A DNA stretch of 64,000 nt. Source: Luzula sylvatica (Eukaryota > Streptophyta > Magnoliopsida > Poales > Juncaceae). Positions within the stretch are counted from its first letter, which is position 1. Each line of letters begins with the position of its first letter. The stretch covers positions 10,240,001-10,304,000 of the forward strand of contig OX326958.1 of the NCBI GenBank assembly GCA_946800325.1, given 5' to 3'. The notes under the pieces are model-generated. The model did no database searches and was not told where the DNA came from. It saw only the letters and a program-made list of their open reading frames with translations. Below, piece after piece: positions 57,832 to 64,000 of the stretch. Position numbers and translations under genes: made by a program.

Positions 57832-58471
57832 ACGACCTGATGTCGCATATGCTCTGAGTGTGACAAGTCGTTACCAAGCTCATGCAGGTCCAGCTCATTG
57901 GACAGCAGTCAAGAATATCCTCAAGTACCTTAACAGGACTAAGGATAAGTTTCTTGTGTATGGAGGGAAAAGGGAGCTCGTTGTAGAAGGCTACGCCAAT
58001 GCTAGTTTTGCGACTGATTATGATGATAAGCGGTCACAGTCTGGATATGTCTTCATTCTGAATGGAGGTGTTGTTAGTTGGAAAAGTTTCAAACAGTCAA
58101 CAACAGCTGACTCAACCACTCAGTCTGAAGTGATGGCTGCTGCTTAAGCCAGCAAAGAAAGTGTTTGGATAAAGAAGTTCATTGAGGAACTTGGTGTTCT
58201 ACCTTCGATTGAAGGTCCATTGGAATTATTTTGTGATAATAGTGGACCTATTGCACAAATAAAGGAGCCAAAAGCACACCACAAGATCAAACACATGGAT
58301 AGAAAGTATTTTGTCATTCGAGACTTCATAGATGAAGGGAGAATAAAACTTTTAAAGGTGGACACGGACATCAACACAACAGATCCGCTAACAAAGCCTT
58401 TATCTCATGCAAAAAGCAAAGTCCATTTTGATTCCATGGGTCTGAAGGAACATGGAGAATGGATAGAATAG
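57832..58471 (+). pseudogene. pol: Pol of element 3, RNase H part
   Basis: The frame cut at 41152 resumes with RPDVAYALSV and runs through an RNase H domain: VEGYANASFATD, SQSGYVFILNGG, ADSTTQSEVMAAA, LFCDNSGPIAQ and TTDPLTKPLS. It ends HGEWIE at 58469-58471. A TAA at 58144-58146 follows EVMAAA. The join across the nested element is exact once one TGTAC copy is removed. Confidence 0.92.
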
Positions 58472-58533
58472 AAGGCAGCCTTGTTTTTAAAGAAAAAAAT
58501 ACATAAGAATGTATAAGATATAACTTTAAGAAC

Positions 58534-58544
58534 AAGTGGGAGAT
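58534..58544 (+). promoter_or_regulatory. Polypurine tract of element 3
   Basis: AAGTGGGAGAT directly precedes the 3' LTR at 58545, the normal position for plus-strand priming. Confidence 0.8.
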
Positions 58545-60364
58545 TGTTAGATTTGTGTTCTAAAAGTAATCATATGTGGATAATTTTTAAATGTTATATT
58601 TATGAATTGGATGTTATTTACATTTTGTTCCATGAGCTTTTATATTTTTCACTTAGAAGTGTTCAAGAAGATGCATTTGGTCTTGAACCGCAGAACTTTA
58701 AGTGATAATAAATATTGAACTCTAAAAATGTTCACATGTCTTGGATATTAGCAGAACACTAATATACATAATAAGAATGTCGTGTTGATTAAAAGTACGT
58801 TGCAGTTCTGCAAACGTTGATAAAAGATTATCATTTAATAACACGAATATATGAAAAGCTTCATATATTGAACAGACCTAATAGATGAAACATTATATGT
58901 ATTGTGTTAGTGTCATTAATGTTTTCATCGTGTCTCTGGTTCTAAGATTGAGAGATGTATCTCTTTCACATGAGGAATGCATAACGTAATTATTATTAAA
59001 AGCTGCTTATTAATAAGTGCTGATAAAAGTAATAGTTCTTTATACGTAACTTGTGCTGGAAAGAGAGTACATATCAATAACATCGTTGCCACTCATTCAT
59101 TATGAGAAATGATATTATGGGCCCCTTGATAAAGTAGAATTACGAATGGATCCAATATAACTGAAGTGCAGTTATATATTTATAATTTACTTAATAGAGA
59201 TCAAGAAATGATTTTAATACAAAGATGACACATCACTACTTTTTATATTAATCACAATATCATAAAGGCAAGGAATGGACACAACCAATATCACAAGGAT
59301 TACATTTCGTAAAAAGGTTACTAAACATCTAAGTTATTTGGGTAACCGTAATGTATAGCTAGAATACCGCTTACGGTTTGTGGAATAAAGTATTTTATTC
59401 CATTGCCAACATAACATAGATCCTCGATATAGGTCACACCAACTGAACGGGAAACAAGAAATATATTATATATATATTCTATGTATAAAGATTTCATGTT
59501 GTATGAAATACATATACAAATAAAAATATGTAAAATATTATGTCATATGAGATGACTACCTAGCATGAAAATAAATGAAATGAAATGTGCATATTATGAG
59601 AATAATATATGTAGCACATATCATAATTTGTTTCAAGCCCAAGCCCAAAACAAATTGAGAAGAAAACTTGAGAAGTCCAAATTAACATGAATCATGACCA
59701 TAAATTCGAGACAGATTTTGAGGCATGTTTGAACAGATATTTGAAATAGCAAAACTTTACCATTATGTACAAATGACCTATGTAAATTATAGCCATTCGA
59801 ATGTAGTTTTTAATGGTGAAAGTTTCAAGTCATTTGAAAATTTCTAGAAGACGTTATGACAAAAACAATGAACAATGGTCAAAAGTTAATGTGCTGCTTC
59901 GAATTTTGTTCATGCCTTAAATGTCATACGAACTTCAAAGGGTCTTGATCTAATGTTGAGGGACTATAAATATGAGACCTGACTATGCATTTGAAAATAT
60001 AGAAAAAGAGAAAATATACAAGTGTATATGAATGTAACAAGAGTTTTCTCTCTATAGCTAGTCTCTCTCTTTCTCTTCAAGTGTTTGTTGAAACGTTGAT
60101 TAAGGAATCAATCAGAAACGGGCGACGGAGCTAGGTGCGTACAAGAGGACGCTAGCATGGACTCGATGCCATTCTTGTTTTGGATTCAAGGGTGAACCAA
60201 AGAGGACCAGACCTACGTTAAAGATCTTTGGTATTGTATTCTAATCCTTCTTGTAGGATAGATAAAATAAATTAGAGTAGAAAGTTAGCTTAAGTAAGAC
60301 GATTCCCGACTTTGTTCGAATAAATTTTTAATATTTACTCCGACGAACATCATGAAATCCTTCA
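58545..60364 (+). repeat. 3' LTR of element 3
   Basis: 1820 bp, starting TGTTAGATTTGTGTTC and ending CATGAAATCCTTCA, followed by the GGATC duplication. It matches 34639-36459. Confidence 0.95.
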
Positions 60365-60369
60365 GGATC

Positions 60370-60734
60370 AACCAATCCGTTATAACGGACTGTGTGATTT
60401 TCGCAGAAATTCCCAATTTCCTGTATCTCATACAGTGTCCGTTACCACGGATCAACCAGTCCGTTATAACGGACTATGCGATTTTTCTGCTATTTCGTCT
60501 GTTTTCGCTCGTTTCCAAAACGATTATTCATGAAACATTTTCACGATCATTCCAAGATACTCTCAATCAACTTTTGATCGATCTCTAGCGAATTCTACTT
60601 GTGATTTTAACGGAATTTGACTTTCTCTATATGTAACATCATGCAAATGGGTACGAACTTTGATAACCCGTGAGTATATCATATATACGACTATGATTCG
60701 ACCCTCGAATCGATGGCGATCGCTCTGATACCAT
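60370..60734 (-). other. Proximal leader and primer site of the outermost element
   Basis: The sequence continues the leader cut at 34638. It has two CCGTTATAACGG dyads and one degenerate copy (about 60375-60475). The minus-strand primer site TGGTATCAGAGC lies at 60722-60733, next to the LTR. Confidence 0.75.
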
Positions 60735-61703
60735 TGTTGGGGATTCAATCCCGACCCCGGGCCCGCGCAGCGGATATGTAGGCCCGGTCCGGTTCCCCTA
60801 ATCCAAGATCACTAGATTAGATTATATTCATACCAGTGCAAAATTGATTGCACACGAAGGGTTGATTACTAGTCTTCTTTCTCTTGTCACATTGGTGACA
60901 ATTCGCGCGGCCCACACCACGCGTCTTTCACCGTTCGTTGACCGTATTCTCTCTCCTTCGGATTGATCACAACCGAAGAGGCACAAGTGTCGCTCCTCTA
61001 CTTGTATCCACCGTGAGTCAGAGTTCGTCGGTCGCAGGTGCAACTGCCTAGACGAAGCACCGGCGAACTTGCTTGATTGGTTGATTCTCTATACCGGGAA
61101 AACTCTTTTTCTCGGTTCTCTCTCTCTTCACACTCTTTCACTCTCTAAAAAGATGTATCTATATAATTCTGGATTATTCTGAATAATATGAATGATTGGA
61201 CTGAATGAACCATTATTAGATGAGAGAGAATTATCCTATTTATATCACATAGGATTAGGATGGGCCAAGAGGCATGTATATCCAATATACACCCTTTCAC
61301 ACAGAAAGCTGCTTGAACCTGTTCAGTATTCTGTCCATCCGAAATTGGAAAATTTCCTCTGACAGAAAATCAACCTACACGAAAGTTGTAGATAATCTTA
61401 TTATCTACACAACCCAATTTGTTCTGGTCCAATTGGAGTTAGTATGCAAAAGTTATGATTGTTTTACTAACTGTATGTCATACTGTTGCACCCTTTCGGT
61501 ATTTCATAGAAACGACACTGATATTTCGTTCATATGAAATATTTTTCTACATGAAGGTTGTAGATAATCTTATTATCTATCTAACCCAATTTGAACCATT
61601 CAAATTGGATTTTCTACTGAAAGATATGACCACGAATGTACGCTTACATTCGTTTATCCTTGTGTACACTTTTACGGTTGATCGTGAAACTGTATTTCCT
61701 TCA
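60735..61703 (-). repeat. 5' LTR of the outermost minus-strand element
   Basis: Plus-strand ends are TGTTGGGGATTCAATCC and CTGTATTTCCTTCA; length is 969 bp. It is related to, but clearly diverged from, the LTRs of element 4 (41153, 56765), which suggests a sister subfamily. No 5-bp match to its right flank (GAATA) is found at the far left end of the complex. Confidence 0.85.
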
Positions 61704-63006
61704 GAATACTTTAGTCTATGGAATTTAAAAATTGAATGAAAAATTAAATTATTTTTATGGTTAACATATCTAAATAAAATACTTACAATCGATAATTTAA
61801 AGAAAAAAGGTTGGATCCTTGTCAGCAGATGCATTATGTGTAAGAATAGTGAGGAGAGTGTAACTCATCTGTCAAGTCAGTGTAGTTTTGTGAGGAAAAC
61901 CTGGATGAAAATCATTGCAAATACATGCATTAGTAACAGTTCAAATAGGAATCAATTTAATTTATTAGAAGAAATATTATCTGAACAGAATGCAAAGAAG
62001 TACAAAGTTCTTATCTGTATTCTCCTCTATCAGATCTGGCTTGAGAGATGTCGTAGGATATTTAATAGTCAAATCCTCTCTGAAGATCAACTGGTTGAGA
62101 GAGTAATCTACGAATTCAAAATAAATAAATTAGTCAAAAATTCTTTATTTAAACATAGTTTTTAACGAAAAAGAATTAACATAAATAGAAAACTATGCTT
62201 TAGTTTCAAATCTAAACATAAATCAAACTCAGAATCAAAATCAAAATCAAAATCAAATAGTTGAGAATACAATCTACACTAATGATTTAAATTATGCAGG
62301 AAGATTAAGGAGCATAAATATGGAGCAAAATCAGGCAAATCAAAACTGGAGCTATACTGGTACGGTGACCAGTATAAGTCCAAATCAAAGAGAGATTGAT
62401 GAAAGAAGGAAAATCATAAGAATATCTCAAAATAATGAAGAAAATCGAACTCAAATGCACGAACAAAACCAAAATGAAGATCAAAGAGAGGAGAATATTA
62501 CCTTAAATGATATTTGCAGCCGTTTATCAGTTCTCTTGAAAGGTTGCAACTCTTGGAGCTAGATCTATCAATTGAACGACTAGAAGAATGAAATGATTGA
62601 TTAAGGAGTCTCGAAGAAGAATCGCCATTGAAAGTTTTTTAGATGGTGGAAGAAGAAGAAGGAACAGTTGAAGGAAGAGAGAGTAAAGGCGGCTAGACGG
62701 CTGAATAGGTATTTATACCTAGGTTAAAAGGAAGAAAGGATTTCAATGTTCGTGAAAATTAAAATCAAATCCCTCAATGTCCAGGAGTTACAGAGTGAAT
62801 AAAGGTTCAGGATCTTAAAGCCTGGGAAAGTTATAAAGTTATATTGATGTAATTAATTAGTATAAGTGTTAAATAGGGGTATTTAGGAGTAGTGTTTTTA
62901 TAAACTTTAGGGCAAATACTTCTAGCTTGTATTAACTTTTTGGATATAAATGAAATATAATAGAAGTAGGGCATAACAACCTACTCTATTTTTCTCTAAA
63001 AAAAAT
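61704..63006 (+). mobile_element. 3' end of a LINE (zf-RVT domain and tail)
   Basis: Directly after the LTR, the frame reads SLWNLKIE, a TGA, KIKLFLWLTYLNKILT, then RCIMCKNSEESVTHL, QCSFVRKTW and LERCRRIF, ending KHSF at 62163. This is the zinc-binding reverse-transcriptase tail (zf-RVT) of plant L1-type LINEs. The upstream RT and endonuclease are absent from the window. A separate 80-codon Gln/Asn-rich frame at 62320-62562 (MEQNQANQNW) is of unknown meaning. The segment ends with CTTGTATTAACTTTTTGG, ATAAATGAAAT and a short A run (62998-63006), the usual 3' end of plant LINEs. The outermost LTR element inserted into this LINE or was joined to it by rearrangement. Confidence 0.75.
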
Positions 63007-64000
63007 CTATATGGTACTACAATTTTAACTAGTAGTTGGGAAAGATATTCAATATCCTAGAAGTTTATGTCAAAATTATCTTGTATCCAATAAAATCCAA
63101 TTGTTAGTAACATTCATAAATGCCAGTGGGAATGTCTGCAAAATTGACTTGTAAAGTCAGCAACATAAACAATCCAGAGGCTTACCTTCCTCAATTTTTC
63201 CACAACATCATTTATATATATATCAAATTAATGTTTAATTAGCTTGATAAATTGGTAACTAATCAAGTGACATTTCATTAATAATTAATTAATATATAAC
63301 TAAAATATATATATTAACAATTTTGAACTAATATTAATTAATTATTAATCGAATATTTTTTTGTTAATTATCATATTAATTAATTATCAATTAGTGATTA
63401 TTTGGTATTTAGAGAACGTGGTGGAAAAATCAGTGTATGGGTTAATTATCCAACAATCTATTAACGACGAGGGAGAGTGTACATTGAGTTGAGGGCCCAT
63501 GCAAAGATTTTAGGGGTGGGCTTTCAATAAAAAATTGTTTTTTTTTAGAGTCTTATTCATACCATTTGTCATATGAGAAATAGATTATGTATCAAGTAGT
63601 TTGTTTCCCTTCAATTAATTTGGATGCATATAGTTTTCATGTAATATTATTATTATTAATTAATAGTTATAATTTTAGGGAAATTTCTTTCTTCTCATGC
63701 CTCCACATCACCACCTTATTATGCCTCCACATCACCAATTTACATGGAATATTTTCAAAAATCTCCTTAAATTTTTAGATATTGTAAAAAACAATTAATT
63801 TACATATGTATTCATTAAAAAATGCTTTTTTTAATTTTAAAAAAATATTAAACTTTTTGTAATATATAATAATTAAAAAAAATTACTATGTGTTATATGT
63901 TATATAATTTTAATATTTCATTCATTACAAATATTCGACTTATATATTATTTTTCTTGAAAAACTAACATAAAATTATTATAAGTTGCAATATTATTAAA
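63007..64000. other. AT-rich sequence, nothing recognised
   Basis: The sequence contains TTAATTAATTAAT-rich stretches (63230-63400) and a short GC-richer part (63420-63530). I see no supported reading frame, RNA gene or transposon end. Confidence 0.6.

Larger units (their letters stand above)
34639..60364 (+). mobile_element. Copia element 3, plus strand, interrupted by nested insertions
   Basis: LTRs at 34639-36459 and 58545-60364 enclose gag, pol and a second nested element (41153-57826). GGATC is duplicated outside (34634-34638 and 60365-60369). Without the inner insertion the element is about 9.05 kb. The LTRs differ at about 40 of 1820 positions by hand count. Gag and pol carry several stops and frame changes, so it is defective. 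It sits inside the leader of a minus-strand element. Confidence 0.95.

Noticed and set aside
62320..62562. 80-codon Gln/Asn-rich ORF as a separate gene
   Set aside because: It is short, low in complexity and lies within the LINE 3' region; I mention it there but cannot support it as a gene.
63830..63960. Possible repeat shared with 6690-6740
   Set aside because: Only a short A/T-rich phrase (TATATAATTTTAATATTTCAT) is alike; in such AT-rich DNA this is not convincing.

Overview
This is a stretch of flowering-plant nuclear genome, probably eudicot. The evidence is Ty1/copia LTR retrotransposons primed by initiator tRNA-Met, hAT and CACTA DNA transposons, a plant-type LINE tail, AT-rich intron-containing gene structure and a ~175-bp AT-rich satellite. 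I cannot name the species. Only one host gene can be supported; almost everything else is repeats.

Layout. (1) 1-6490: tandem array of a ~175-bp satellite. (2) 6491-23404: an island between satellite arrays. It holds a five-exon gene for a 246-residue multi-pass membrane protein (7837-8978), a 1.7-kb insertion ending in a perfect 97-bp-arm hairpin (9280-10984), a CACTA remnant, and a copia element (LTR 12320-13565, gag, broken pol). The pol runs straight into a second, partial copy of the membrane-protein gene at 18382. That second copy carries the same CACTA remnant and then a solo LTR (20408-21653) flanked by the target duplication ATTAT. So 8608-13565 and 18382-21653 are two copies of one segment. 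A 927-bp hAT element (21905-22831) and a (GA)n tract follow. (3) 23405-32112: a second satellite array, interrupted by a 796-bp hAT element with an exact 8-bp target duplication and reversed in orientation at about 30908. (4) 32113-61703: four retroelements nested inside one another. A minus-strand copia relative (gag at 32742-33500, leader, LTR at 60735-61703) holds a plus-strand copia element (34639-60364, duplication GGATC). That holds a minus-strand copia element (41153-57826, duplication TGTAC), which holds a very young plus-strand element (47037-55153, duplication CCTCC). (5) 61704-64000: the 3' end of a LINE, then AT-rich DNA with nothing recognisable.

Most notable. The youngest element (47037-55153) has an intact gag and no pol. 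In place of pol it has an intact 428-codon ORF resembling the 'putative plant transposon protein' family (Transposase_32-like). It shares LTR and gag type with the pol-bearing element at 12320. Both LTRs carry, just upstream of a TATA box, pairs of short dyads of the form GTGCGTT-AACGGAC with centres 20-22 bp apart. The same dyads are densest just in front of the extra ORF. A separate family (33501-34638 and 60370-60734) has the same paired architecture with a different centre (CCGTTACAACGG). This may be a shared regulatory or anti-silencing system, which is inference.

All coordinates, alignments and LTR difference counts were made by eye from the sequence and have not been checked by any program.
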